Both the position numbers and the translations under genes were made by a program. Positions 18,595-28,628 of a DNA stretch of 28,628 nucleotides are shown one piece after another. This stretch comes from Euprymna scolopes (lineage: Eukaryota > Mollusca > Cephalopoda > Sepiida > Sepiolidae), in the NCBI GenBank assembly GCA_024364805.1, contig CM044509.1:63719119-63747746 (forward strand), read 5' to 3'. Positions within the stretch are counted from its first letter, which is position 1; every line of letters starts with the position of its first letter. A model generated the notes under the pieces. It did not search any database. It had not been told where the DNA came from and saw only the letters and a list, made by a program, of their open reading frames with translations.

Positions 18595-21033
18595 GTTAAA
18601 ATTGACCATATCCTGTCTGCTCATCCTTGGGCTAACATTCACATTTGTGGTGACTTCAATGTCCATGATGTAGAATGGCTGACCCACTCAAATAAAATCG
18701 ATGACGAGGGGAGGTTTTGTCATGATTTTGCCATTGCTTATGACCTCACTCAGATTGTTCACGAACCCGCCCGTGTGCCCGATACACCCGGTCAATATGC
18801 AAGCCTTCTAGACCTTTTACTCACAACTTCTCCTTAGCTGTGTTCATGTTCCGTTCTATCTTCTCTGGGATCCTCTGACCACTCTGTTGTAGCAGTTAAG
18901 ATAAAAACGAAATGTAATAAGTCTTCAAACGTACCCCTCCACCGTACTGTATATCGATACTCTATGGCTGACTGGGATAGCTTCCGTACATTCATATCTA
19001 ACCTTCCTCTGCATTCCATGTTTAAAAAGGATGTGTCCTCTATAGTATCAGACCTGACCGAATGGTTGATTATAGGCATAGACCGATTCATACCATCCAA
19101 AAAATTCCAACAAAAACCTAACAGCCAGCCACGGTTCTCTCCTGAATGTGCTGCTGCCATCGCGCACAGAAATCACTTTTTCCATAGCTACCAACATAAT
19201 AGATGTACTGAGACTAAAGCTGCTTTCAGGACTGCCAGCAACCACTGTAAAAGAGTAGTAAAACATGCAAGAGAGCTGTTAAATCCAAAGTAGCTGAGCA
19301 GCGGCTTGGTTTCCACCAGTTCTGGCAAATAGCAAACAGGATCTTGAACAAAAGTGTGCGTTCTATCCCAATCATCATCAATGGACCTGAGGTCATATCG
19401 TCAGCATCAGACAAGGCCAGACTATTTGCCAAGAACTTTGCAGCTAATTCTACCCTATGCGAAAATGACCATCAACTCCCTGTATTTCTTCCTATAACAG
19501 ACAACACGCTATGCAACATACAAATATCTGTGCGTGAAGTCGCCAAGCTAATCAAGAACCTTGATTCCACTAAAGCAACTGGCCCTGATGGCATTCCAGT
19601 TATAGTGCTGCAAAACTCCAACCAGAACTTACCAAACTGTTTAAGCGTTGCCTTAAGGAGAAGTGCTTTCCAACACCCTGGAAAACCTCATCAGTATGCC
19701 CTGTATTTAAGAATTCAGGTGAAAAGTCATCTCCCTCTCAGTACAGACCAATAAGTCTCCTGTGTGTCATAAGTAGGTTGTTGGAATCCATATTAAATAA
19801 AGAAGTAGTCAACCACCTCAACAGAAACAACCTTCTTAGTGACATGCAATATGGTTTCCATTCTGCAAGATCTACCGCAGATGTGCTAACAGTTATATTG
19901 CATAGCATTAGTGAATCTCTTGACAAAGGTTTCCTTTCCAGGGCAATTGCTCTTGAGATATCAAAGGCCTTTGATAAGGTATGGCATAAGGGCCTACTTC
20001 ACAAGATTTACAGCTACGGTATTACTGGAAATGTTTTCTCAATCATTAAATCATTTCTCTCCGATAGGTTCATAAGAGTAGTGGTTGATGGGCAGAAATC
20101 AGAGGCCCACAGTATTAATGCTGGAGTCCCCCAGAGGTCCATCCTGGGCCCAACTCTCTTCCTGATCTACATCAATGATCTCCCAAAACACATACTTAAA
20201 TCATTCGTTGACATCTATGCTGATGACACGACCATCTATGGCAACACATCAAAGGCCATAAATAACAAAGTTCTCTCTAATTCTCTCTCCTCTGATCTTG
20301 ATCACGTGGTACAATGGGGGAAGAGGTGGCTGGTCACTTTTAATGCATCCAAAACCAAGCTTCTATCTTTACATCATCAACGCTCTGATCCCCATCTGGC
20401 ATCAATTGAAATGGATGGCTCTCGTCTTGGAGAGGCTCCATGTTTTGACAATCTTCTGATCTGAAATGGTACACATACATCAAATCTGTTGCCAGGGACG
20501 CTGGGAAAATGGTGGGATCCTTCTACCGCTCCAGAAGATATCTCACTACTGATGCAATTCTCTATCTGTATAAAAGCCAAGTACATCCAAGAATGGAGTA
20601 CTGCTGCCACATCTGGGCAGGAGCTGCTAAAAACAGCCTATCCTGTCTTGACAGAGCACAAAATAGACTTCGTGGTTTAGTGGAGGATGCCCTTTTCTCT
20701 TCCCTGCAACCTCTCTTCCACAAAAGAGACGTTGTGAGCCTGTCTTTGTTTTATCGTTATTTCCATGGCAGGTGCTCGTCTGAGCTCCAATCCCTCGCCC
20801 CCCCTCGCCAATCTTTCACAAGAAACACTCGTCTGGCTGAAACTACTGTCAACAATTTTCCCCACTCTTTATCTGTGTCTAAATCCAAACGTAGATTCCA
20901 TGAGCAAAACTTCTTTCTTAGAACTGCATGCCGGTGGAACTCTCTGCCGCTTGCCTGTTTCCCACCTGACTACAACTTGGACGTCTTCAAGTCCAACATA
21001 AACAAACTCCTGACAAACCGCCCCCTTAAGTAA
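18595..21033 (+). pseudogene. LINE ORF2: endonuclease and reverse transcriptase, broken
   Basis: The apurinic-type endonuclease part has HICGDFNVHDVEWL (GDFN at 18649-18660) and SSDHSVV (18871-18891). After a linker with HARELLNP and FWQIANRILNKSVRSIP comes the reverse transcriptase: KATGPDGIPVIVLQ (about 19576), FKNSGEK and YRPISLL, SDMQYGFHSARSTADVLT, IALEISKAFDKVWHKGLLHK (the usual first catalytic Asp region LDISKAFD; this block reads E-ISKAFD), GVPQRSILGP (usual GVPQGS), and catalytic YADD at 20216-20227. The C-terminal end MEYCCHIWAGA, LFYRYFHGRCSSEL and RTACRWNSLP is typical of CR1-like elements, with a TAA near 21031. One stop (18835-18837) and three frame changes (near 19285, 19630 and 20460) break it. 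It cannot make a working protein. Confidence 0.9.
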
Positions 21034-21178
21034 GACACTCTATCAAAACCTTCAATACTAATGATTACTACAATACTATCTCATTGATTACTGTACACGC
21101 AATAACCATTATCCCTGAGTGGCCTTCGGGTCTTGATAAGTGGTGACCCCCATGTCAAAAAAAAAAAAAGAAAAAGGT
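18595..21178 (+). mobile_element. 5'-truncated CR1/jockey-type LINE
   Basis: Similarity starts abruptly inside the endonuclease domain (IDHILSAHP at 18601) and runs through the reverse transcriptase to a 3' untranslated region of about 125 bp ending in an A-rich run (21157-21176). Loss of the 5' end is the usual outcome of target-primed reverse transcription. The motifs fit the CR1 / jockey group more than L1 or RTE. No target-site duplication was identified with confidence. Confidence 0.9.
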
Positions 21179-21331
21179 AGTATAACTATGATCCATTAGG
21201 TTTATTAATAACTAGTTTTAAAAACAAATAATGTTTTAGGCATATTAGGCTTTGAAAATTCAAAGTGATGAAACATGCTTGAAGACGCCATCTTGTTAAT
21301 TATGTAATAATGGAACCTAGTCTGAACTGAC

Positions 21332-21400
21332 TTTTTCCTTTTGGTTTAGAGCAAAGTGTAGTATCTATTCTGATACTATACTTCATCTTTTCTGTCTTTC
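21332..21400 (+). pseudogene. U2 snRNA-like fragment
   Basis: CCTTTTGG (21337-21344), a gap of nine bases, then AAGTGTAGTATCTATTCTGA (21353-21372) matches animal U2 snRNA near its 5' end (CCTTTTGG, eight bases, AAGTGTAGTATCTGTTCTTA) in order and almost in spacing. It includes the GTAGTA branch-site-recognising core. Similarity fades on both sides, and the first about 10 bases of U2 and the Sm site region are not recognisable. It is most likely a truncated retrocopy. Judged from memory of the U2 sequence, not by search. Confidence 0.55.
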
Positions 21401-21594
21401 GTTAGTGAAGCAGAAATCCTTCTAGACTGAGACAATTTAAATTTTATAAAGTCTACCCCATGCCTTACTCTGCTCATGAACGGAGGAAACTGAAATTGAT
21501 CTCAAAGTGTGCCCTGTCTCTCCCTACGATGTTGCAACGATTTTGTTTTTGTTAAAACATTTACTTATAATGTCACATGACTAAGTCATCATGA

Positions 21595-22165
21595 TCATCA
21601 TTATCATCATTATCACTATATCCAGTATAACATGTTGGCATGTGTTGGACGACTTTTAGAAATTAACTTCTGAACTAACGTATCTCTGACAAGGTCTCTA
21701 TTTATCTCTCTTTTTATCAACTCTATCCTTATTACATCTTCCCATACTTTTCCTGTGATTTCTTGTGAACTGAACCTGTTACTTCAACTGTTCTACATCT
21801 ACTAACACAGAAATTCTCATTTGTTCTTTCTCCTGTTATGCACACATCTGCTTATACTGTTCAGATTTGACTTTCTCCTGAAATTATTAGATCTCAGCCT
21901 GTCTTTAAACCTCAAATTACATTTCAGTCTTATGATTCTCTACATGCAACGCATATCCTCAATTCTCACTTGCCAGGTTCCATTATCATACATTATCACA
22001 CTGTCTACACATGCTTGATTTTTCCTTTGGTCGACAGTGGTAATGCTCTTCTGTTTATGAATAGAATTTCCCTGAACTTTTGCAATCATATATGCATTAA
22101 CTCTACTTTGTGCTCCAATAGTATCACCAAGGTAACACAACTTCTAAACATAGTGATGGGACACA
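21595..22165 (-). pseudogene. LINE tail
   Basis: On the minus strand, CYLGDTIGAQSRVNAYMIAK (from about 22137 downward) and later ACVDSVIMYDNGTWQVRIED match the C-terminal block of LINE polyproteins (FCYLGD.LGA...V.A...R, CVRSVMLYGSETW.V..EDM). It runs on through RKSMGRCNKDR-like residues to 3' words AATTTCTAAAAGTCGTCCAA and a GAT-rich tail near 21590-21612. Stops and frame changes are frequent after the first block. It is the same family as 5056-5460, 6256-6517 and 23455-23918. Confidence 0.75.
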
Positions 22166-23450
22166 TATAACTCCGCTAGTCTTGATGAGTTAAGAAGGCA
22201 TTTTCAGAAATAACTGAAATGCACAGTTTTTAATATGTTACGATCAGCAACACTTTTGTTACCGTTCGAATGATGACCTTTCCAAAATTGGATAGAAACA
22301 CAACTTGTACAGCGGCCATATTAGCAGCTGTTTGCACAACTCTTCCTAATCCTTTCTCCTCGATAAAAGGTCACTTCAGCCAAAGGGGGTCAAGAAGATC
22401 ACAGTATGTCTTCTTTTTGTTGCTCCATTATTTCTCTTTCTTTTTATTCCTACTTAAGATATTTGAATGGAAATCAATTAAATACGACAGACAATGATAA
22501 TCCGAATAAGCCTATCGAGTGGGCCGAATGATACTAAACCAGACAATAAGATCCATCTTTTTACATTTTTTTTTTTTTTTACTTTTTAACTTTTATTTAT
22601 TCCAAACAAGACATATTACCACTAAGACATAAAAGACTATTGTGAATTTGAAGTCATAGCTATAGGAGGGTGCTAGGTGAGGAATTGTACAATGAGATAT
22701 TGTTCACATTACATTGAAATTTCTGCATGTTGGTACAATCAGGGAAACAAGAAGCAAGGAAGGAATTTCAAGGACTAACTGTTTGAAAAAAGAAACTATT
22801 AGAATAAAAAAAATCTTGAGTCATCTATGGAGCTCAATGGTGAAGGGAAGGAGTTTAGCTAATCGTCAGATTGGTCTGGGGTTTTTACATCGGGGAAGCA
22901 CCAGAGTAGCGAGTTCATCACATTTCTATTGAAGTACTTGTGTAACGAGCACACGAATGTAAGATTGTGTTCTTTCATAATTACTTTCTGATTTTAAAGT
23001 TATACCAAGAATATGAATGGAGATACATTTTTAAAAAATGTTTCTGCATATGTGTGCATGTAACTTTGTGTATGTTCACTTGCATGTGTATATTTCGTCA
23101 TGAAAAATTGGTTATTCGCACAGACTGTGTGTTATATTCACTTTCTGTCAGCATTATTTTCTCACTTTCACTAATAACCCTAGAGATTCATATGAACCCA
23201 TATGTTTTCTCTCTAGCTGTGAGTTAAATAGTAAACTATGATAAACGAGACCCTCAAACTTTGGTAAGGCAACTATACTAGGAGAAGGAAAACTGATACA
23301 ATAACAATGTAACAAGATCGGTTTCTATCACCTGGCAAACATTGTGCTTCTTAACAGTCTTGACTTACCTGATAGAGAGATTGGGTTGTGTTTTCTACAC
23401 AGTATTATCTACTTAAATCAAATTCATGTGTAGAAATCAGCTGATAATTC
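22166..23450. other. Gene-free stretch, nothing firmly recognised
   Basis: A T-run at about 22567-22581. Frames up to 86 residues show no known motif. No RNA gene, element end or long repeat was found. Confidence 0.45.
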
Positions 23451-23454
23451 CGAA

Positions 23455-23918
23455 GGATTACCACTGTTATCTAAGGTGAAAGTTCATCATGCGTGTATAT
23501 GCCGCGTGATGATGTATGGAAGTGAAATCTGGCCAGGAAAGGTTGAGTATATGTATTGCATGGAGAAATATGATATGAGAATGATACAATGGATGTGTAA
23601 TGTGAGTCTTAAATACAGGTTTTTGATCTGATGACTTCAGAGGAATATTAAATTTGTACAATATAGGGAGATGTGTGTGGGACAGGAAACTTCAATGATT
23701 TGGTTGCATTGAAAGAATTGATGAAAGTTTTTTGGGTTAGTGGATTTAAAACTGTTGAGGTAACAGGTTAACAAGGGAAAGTCGAGGAAAATATGGGAGG
23801 AAATGACAAGAATGGTGTACCTGGAAATGGGGGATGAATAAAAACTTGTCCAGTTTTTAAGTCAATTCCGAAAACTGGATAATGCATGTTAAACTGAGTA
23901 AGATGATGATATCTACAT
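23455..23918 (+). pseudogene. LINE tail
   Basis: LPLL with KVKVHHACICRVMMYGSE (about 23458-23525) continues as IWPGKVEYMYCMEKYDMRMI and QWMCNVSLKYR (to about 23618), the same block as at 5056-5460 but with MMYGSE better kept. After a decayed region, GKSRKIWEEMTRMVYLEMGD (about 23776-23838) matches the RGRP.KTW.E....DL..MG ending. It closes with GATGATGAT at 23903-23911. A stop follows KYR and further breaks occur. It is the most complete tail of this family here. Confidence 0.75.
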
Positions 23919-23929
23919 GGGCGACAGAT

Positions 23930-24009
23930 AATTCTATTATATTTTATGAAATAAAACTGTAATCAAAAAGACTCCCGGGCAACGCCGGGGGATTATAAGT
24001 AATCGCTAA
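23930..24009 (+). mobile_element. Possible Helitron 3' end remnant
   Basis: CCCGGGCAACGCCGGGG (23974-23990) is the same hairpin as at the Helitron-like ends at 26467-26483, 27373-27388 and 1188-1203. The CTAG expected about 8-12 bases further is missing; CTAA before a T occurs at 24006-24009, farther than usual. A TCTATTATATTTTATG word at about 23934 could even be a 5' end, which would make it a termini-only copy. That is speculation. Confidence 0.4.
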
Positions 24010-26056
24010 TAAAAGAAATCATTGTTAGATCTCCAGTGTAATTTTTTAATTGAAAATGCCATCATTGATAAAATGAGAACCATTCTTCCTTAGAATGTTT
24101 ACGTTTATTTTTGCAATGTTTTATGCACATTTTCTGACAATATGGCATAAGTGTGGGCTAAACTTTTCATCTTGTATTGACCCTACTGTAGCATGCAGAG
24201 GGTGAGGGGTGACAGAGCAATGCTCCTATGCATCCAAACTGTGAGTGGTAGTAGTAGGAGTGGAATCCAATAATTTTCAAATTATCTCCCTTTCTCATTA
24301 CATTTCTCAGTATTAGGGACTTGAGTCTTTGCCACAGACAATCAAGAATTGGCCCAAGGCATCACCAGATCTCTGCACGCCACTGTGACCCTATTTTCAG
24401 GTTGCACAATTCTCTGGTTGATCGATATGTGGCCGAGATTCACAGTTTCTCTATTCATTTACGTGAAGTAATTGACAAAATCATAAGAATATTTGGCCTT
24501 ATGAAGAGAATTCTATTTGATAATTGAGTTATATTCTCTTTCCAATAAAAAATGTGTATTGTTGATGTACAAACAATAAGCGGCTCTGATAGGCTTTTCA
24601 AAAAACGGATATACAAACCGAATATACCTGTTGTATTATTACATTTCCTTTTCCTGTTAACTTACGATCTGCGCTACGTTTATATATGCTAGAGAAGTAA
24701 AAAGTAATTCCCTGAACAGAACCCTATAGCAGTCCACTAGTTTTATGTTCCGTTATGAAGATTAGAATCAAGATAAAGTGCCGCTAAACTTTATGTCTAA
24801 AATCCTTATTCAAAATTTGGATTCTACAAAATGTCTAAAATTAAGACTTAAACTTAAAGGTTCGTAAGAAGAAATTGAAATTCCTGGAATCTTGCTTAAT
24901 TGGTGTCGAATGAGCAAGGATCCAATTTAATATAAATTTGAAATATTTTTATTTTCAAATGGAAGCTCGTGCCTACATTATTCCTCCTTATAAACACTTT
25001 AAAATACTGTCAAGGAACTGAAAGAATGTTATCAAAGCGAAATAAATATTTACAGATAAAATTATTTATGGTAAAATAGTTCTCAAAAATTTTAACTTGG
25101 TGAACAAAATACGTGATGAAGACAGAGCATCCTATTTGTGTCTTGATCGCGTGGAGTTAATAACTTAACGAGGTCGCTTGGTAATACACGTAATCAGTTA
25201 ATTTAGAGTTTGGAGTGAGACTGAAAAGTCAAACAGGTTAATACGAAAGATATCGTCTCCACGTTTTGGAAGCTGGGTGAAACGCACGACTTTAGAAAAT
25301 GTAGAAAATTACAACGTTTTGTAGTTCTGATGCAACGTCAAGAATAAAGTGATATCCAATATATAACCTATTGTTGTTTGGTTTCCTTCGGAGGTAGATG
25401 AACTTGAATGATGAGAAGAGACGAAGATACAACTGAGAGAGATATTTTCTTTGCCTGTGCACTACACAGACTGAATGTTAATGAACTGTTTTATTAAATG
25501 TGAAACACCCACACAGACGTACAACAAACGAACATTTTAACCACTAGACGCGACAACAGAATAAATGGACTTAGGGAAAAGAAACTACATAACTAAAATT
25601 ATTTACTTACTAACTTAAGAAATGAGCAACGCAACGGACAGAGGCATTAGTAACACTATACTTAGATTATTCCTTCATCATTGGATGCGTCTTTCCGGAA
25701 AGAACGGACTTGAAAACTTTTGTTATTCTAGCTTGAAAATGTGACATCATATCATATGCTTATATCCTTCGACTATGTTTTGTCTAACGTGTTGGACCTC
25801 TACCTCTCTCTTGTCACCTATCTTTCGTTCAACCCCAAGAATACTCCAGTTTTACAGATATGAGTTATCCTGACATGTACTTATGTGACACGCGTTAAAA
25901 ACTCACACTAGGTAACTTAATTGCTACTTAATGGCATAGGGTCCGAAATATGTAATAAGTCTATCGGCGATGTTTAAAAATTCATAATAATCAATTTATT
26001 AGTTTAGGAGTGTATCCTGTGCATACAAATATATAATCGTATACACACACACCTAA
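24010..26056. other. Long gene-free stretch, nothing firmly recognised
   Basis: AT-rich with no recognised family. A 68-residue plus-strand frame at 24321-24527 is uninterrupted and of near-neutral composition but has no motif I know. The part about 25140-25900 looks like old unclassified repeat or plain intergenic DNA. Confidence 0.45.
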
Positions 26057-26495
26057 TCTATGATATAAATCTCACCTATCTGTTTAAATGTATGTATGTA
26101 CGTCTGCCTAAAACTTTCAACAGAGGCGACAAATTTTCACGAGATCAGTATCGTTTTGAAGTTTGACCCTTTGGACGACAAATATTGAAAAATTGGCTAA
26201 AAAACATTAATTCCTTCACCCTCAACTAGGCACTTTTCTACAGGGAGGGTCGCTTTTTTCGCTATATTGTCGAAAGTCATCCCCTCTTTTCGATTGACCA
26301 GCCTTAATTTAAACTTTCCTCACTTCTGGTTTGGCGATGGATGCAATGGCAAATATGTCACTTTTTTTTTACGCTCTTTCCCTCCTTCACAATACAGGTT
26401 CAAGCCTGCCTGTCTACTACCACATTATTATTTTTTTTTTTTTTTGCTCAACACATACCTCCAAACACCCGAGCAACGCCAGGTACCCAGGCTAG
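26057..26495 (+). mobile_element. Short non-autonomous Helitron-like element
   Basis: The 3' end is a hairpin (about 26467-26483), then about 8 bases and CTAG (26492-26495) before a host T. A TCTATGATATAAATC start at 26057 follows an A and fits the 5' rule, though a TC at 26070 is also possible. From GTCTGCCTAAAACTTTC (26102) to the end it matches the minus-strand element at 27361-28243 in order: GAGGCGAC, GACAAATAT, AGGGAGG, TCGAAAGTCAT, CTTAATTTAAACTT and CTACTACCAC. It lacks the tandem middle of that element. No protein is encoded. Confidence 0.8.
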
Positions 26496-26758
26496 TTTTA
26501 TATAAATAGAGATATGAGTCATTCATGGTTTGTTCCCATGAAGTTTTTTCGTATATATTTTAACAACATAAAACACATACTAAAATATATATTTCTATAG
26601 CCCCACTCACTTGATTCTATCATTCTCTAATATTTCTTAATGTCGTGTAGTACTTAGAGAAAGAGTAAATCTCTTTTTTATCATTGTTATATAATTTACA
26701 TGTGTGTGTCTGCAAATTAAATGACAAATTAATAAGTTAATGAAATAATAATGGGGAG
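26496..26758. other. Spacer, with a reversed Helitron-like 5' end at its left edge
   Basis: TTTTATATAAATAGAGA at 26496-26512 is, on the minus strand, TCTCTATTTATATAAAA, close to the 5' start of the element at 28243. The rest is AT-rich and unrecognised. Confidence 0.45.
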
Positions 26759-26945
26759 ACTTGTTGCCACTCAGACTCCAGAGAATGCCTTTGTTTTCAA
26801 AGGGAAATCTTTGATGGTGGCCTGTGTGAGTAAATAATAATAATCAACTTGTTGTCACTCAGACTCTAGGGAACACCACAGGTTGTTCTCAAAGAGAAAT
26901 CTTGATGTGGGCCTGTGTGAAAACTCTTAGTGAGTGAATAATAAT
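26759..26945 (+). repeat. Two-unit tandem repeat, 88-bp period
   Basis: Unit 1 (26759-26846) and unit 2 (26847-26942) both start ACTTGTTGYCACTCAGACTC and share CTCAAAGRGAAATCTT-like and GGCCTGTGTGA words. They end in ATAATAAT. Unit 2 has an insertion near its end. Confidence 0.85.
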
Positions 26946-27360
26946 TTTCTATTATAATAATGATACGTAGTAAAATAAGTAGCAGTAGCGGTTGACACCC
27001 AACGGATCATGAGTATGTTAAGTATGTTAAGTATGCTAATAAAAATGAAAAAGCAATGTCCACCAATCATTATAGCTGTCGATCTATCCTATGGAAACAT
27101 GGCAAAAATAGTTTCTAAATGTGGCATGGTTATAGCCATTTCCATTTGATGTCTAGACGAAACACAAATCTACCTAACATTATGTCTCCTCTTGTGGGAT
27201 TTTCTACAAGTAGAATCTTAGTAAACCATTTAAATAGATTGTAAGTTGTCAGAAAATGATTTGGAAACCAATGTCAATGAACACGCCAAGAGAATATTGA
27301 GAGGCAAAATCAAAATATCAGATCATATTTACAGAGCTTAGGATTAAGTATATTATAATA
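26946..27360. other. Spacer, nothing recognised
   Basis: It contains AAGTATGTTAAGTATG direct repeats near 27017-27037. It ends at the A that flanks the next Helitron-like 3' end. Confidence 0.5.
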
Positions 27361-28243
27361 CTAGCATTTCAGCCCGGCGTTGGCCGGGTGTTTGGAGGTG
27401 TATGTTGAGAAAAAAAAAAAAAGTGGTAGTAGGAAGGCAGGCTCGAACCCGTACTGCAAAGGAGAAAAAGAACAGGAAAAAACCTGATGTCTTTGCTGTT
27501 ACGACCACTGCCAAACCGGAAGTGACGTAAGTTTAAATTAAGGCTAGGCAATCGAAAGGAAACGATGACTTTCGAAAATATAGGCCAAAAAACCGACCTC
27601 CCTGCAGAAAGTGCCCAGTTAAAGGTGAAGATAATGATTTTAGCCTATTTTTCGATATTTGTCGTATGAAAGGTCGAACTTCAAAATCATATTGATTTTG
27701 TAAAAATCGGTCGCCTCTGTCGAAAGTTTTAGGCAGACATGCAAACATACATACATACATATATTTATATATTGGTAACTAAAAATTTTCGAATCAAACC
27801 GATTAAAAAGCTTGCCCTATCTCTGAATACCCTTTATGTAAAATTTCAAATGTTTAGACCAGAAATTGTTGAGGTCAATTTTTTAAACTTTGACCCCTAT
27901 TATGATCACTTTACATTTATTATTTGGGGCTCAAATCAAGTTATTAAGTTAGATCCATGTCCAAGGAACCTATATATAACATTTCAAGTGTTTAGACCCA
28001 AAATTGTCGGAGAAGTTTTCTAGAGTTCTCAAGGGTCAAATCGTTGCACTTTGACTCCTTAATAGCTAAATTTCTGGCCAAAACGGATGACTAACAGTTT
28101 CCCAAATTTCAGTAACCTGTATATCAAATGTCTAGTCTGTAGACTTAAAATTGACAGACTCATTGCGTAGGGAAATGTACACACACAGACACACAGACAC
28201 ACAGATACACACACAGACACGTTCAATTTTATATATAAATAGA
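27361..28243 (-). mobile_element. Complete non-autonomous Helitron-like element, 883 bp
   Basis: On the minus strand it starts TCTATTTATATATAAAATTG after an A (28244), passes through a GTGTGTCT-type microsatellite (28175-28220), about three tandem units of about 150 bp, and then the same 3' region as at 26102-26495. It ends with a strong hairpin (27373-27388, CCCGG/CCGGG stem), eight bases, and CTAG (27361-27364) before a host T (27360). Start, end, hairpin and the A/T insertion site all agree with Helitron rules. No Rep/helicase frame is present. The minus-strand frames at 27369-27760 are not genes. Confidence 0.88.
27790..28165 (-). repeat. Tandem units of about 150 bp inside the Helitron-like element
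   Basis: On the minus strand the word GTCTAAACAYTTGAAATKTT or a worn form recurs near 28125, 27985 and 27848, each followed by a long AT-rich block with TCAAAGT and GATTTGACC or TTGACCTC. The same unit occurs twice in 28340-28628 and, inverted, in 1-377. Confidence 0.75.
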
Positions 28244-28262
28244 TAGGGTGACTCTCATGAAA

Positions 28263-28628
28263 TCTATATATCTATAAAAGTGAAATGTCTGTCTGTGTGT
28301 ATACATTTCCCTACCAAACTACTCTGTACATTTACAGTATACAGACTTGAGATTTTACATAAGGGTATTGAGATTTGGAAAAATCTTTTTAATAGGTTTT
28401 CGGACAGAAATTTTGCTGTTAAGAGGTCAAAGTTCAACAATTTGGCCTTTGAAAACTCTACCAAACTCCTCCGCTAATTTTGGTTCTAAACACTTGAAAT
28501 TTTTGATGTAGATTACTTGGACATGGATCAAACTTTTTAATTTTATTTGAGCCCAAAAAATTAAATGTTAAGGGGGTCAAAATAGGGATCAAAGTTTAAA
28601 AAAATTGACCTCTGCAATCTCTACCAAA
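28263..28628 (+). mobile_element. Helitron-like element, 5' part, cut by the window end
   Basis: It starts TCTATATATCTATAAAAGTG after an A (28262), then a GTCTGTGTGT stretch and ACATTTCCCTACCAAACT, matching the 5' part of the minus-strand element at 28243. It continues with two of the about 150-bp units and leaves the window. The 3' end is outside. Confidence 0.82.

Noticed and set aside
24321-24527. 68-residue plus-strand frame in an otherwise featureless stretch
   Set aside because: No motif, no homologue I recognise, no supporting splice or start context; left unannotated.
25140-25900. Considered as a minus-strand LTR-like stretch
   Set aside because: No matching second copy, no clear paired ends, no target duplication.
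1-28628. Bacterial-type features: operons, CRISPR arrays, ribosome binding sites, phage
   Set aside because: The repeat types, pol III boxes and mariner/LINE content are animal; no direct-repeat and spacer array or dense coding is present.

Overview
The window looks like repeat-dense, AT-rich, non-coding DNA from an animal nuclear genome. It has long gene-free stretches, many microsatellites, tRNA-headed SINEs, non-LTR retrotransposon (LINE) tails, mariner-family transposons and Helitron-like ends. The mixture fits an invertebrate, and a mollusc of the coleoid cephalopod type is my best guess. That guess rests on the overall flavour, not on a diagnostic gene. I found no intact host protein-coding gene and no bacterial, plasmid or CRISPR features.

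Layout. 1-677: inverted copies of a Helitron-body repeat, then a SINE. 1176-2990: a Helitron-like element on the minus strand. 3.2-6.7 kb: minus- and plus-strand LINE tails, one LTR-like fossil, and a hAT-like MITE cleanly nested in a LINE tail (5142-5322). 7.1-7.5 kb: a duplicated repeat with a hammerhead-like core. 7683-8977: a nearly full-length dead mariner (DD34D). 9.06-9.93 kb: two copies of one SINE flanking a mariner tail. 10677-11560: a dead DD37D mariner relative lying between direct repeats. 11.7-15.6 kb: LINE tails, a near-perfect 336-bp palindrome and a mariner-like MITE with an internal duplication. 17.0-17.4 kb: two SINEs head to head. 18.6-21.2 kb: a 5'-truncated CR1/jockey-type LINE with endonuclease and reverse transcriptase domains. 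21.33-21.40 kb: a probable U2 snRNA fragment. 21.6-24.0 kb: more LINE tails. 26.06-28.63 kb: a cluster of three related Helitron-like elements, two of them divergent with their 5' ends 19 bp apart.

None of the recognised elements looks able to move by itself. The mariner lacks one catalytic aspartate and has frame breaks, the LINE open reading frame has one stop and at least three frame changes, and the Helitron-like elements carry no Rep/helicase. What stands out is structural: nested insertions with readable target sites, several long inverted repeats that would fold into double-stranded RNA if transcribed, and a SINE body whose conserved core resembles a degenerate type III hammerhead ribozyme. 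Calls rest on reading by eye, with no database search.
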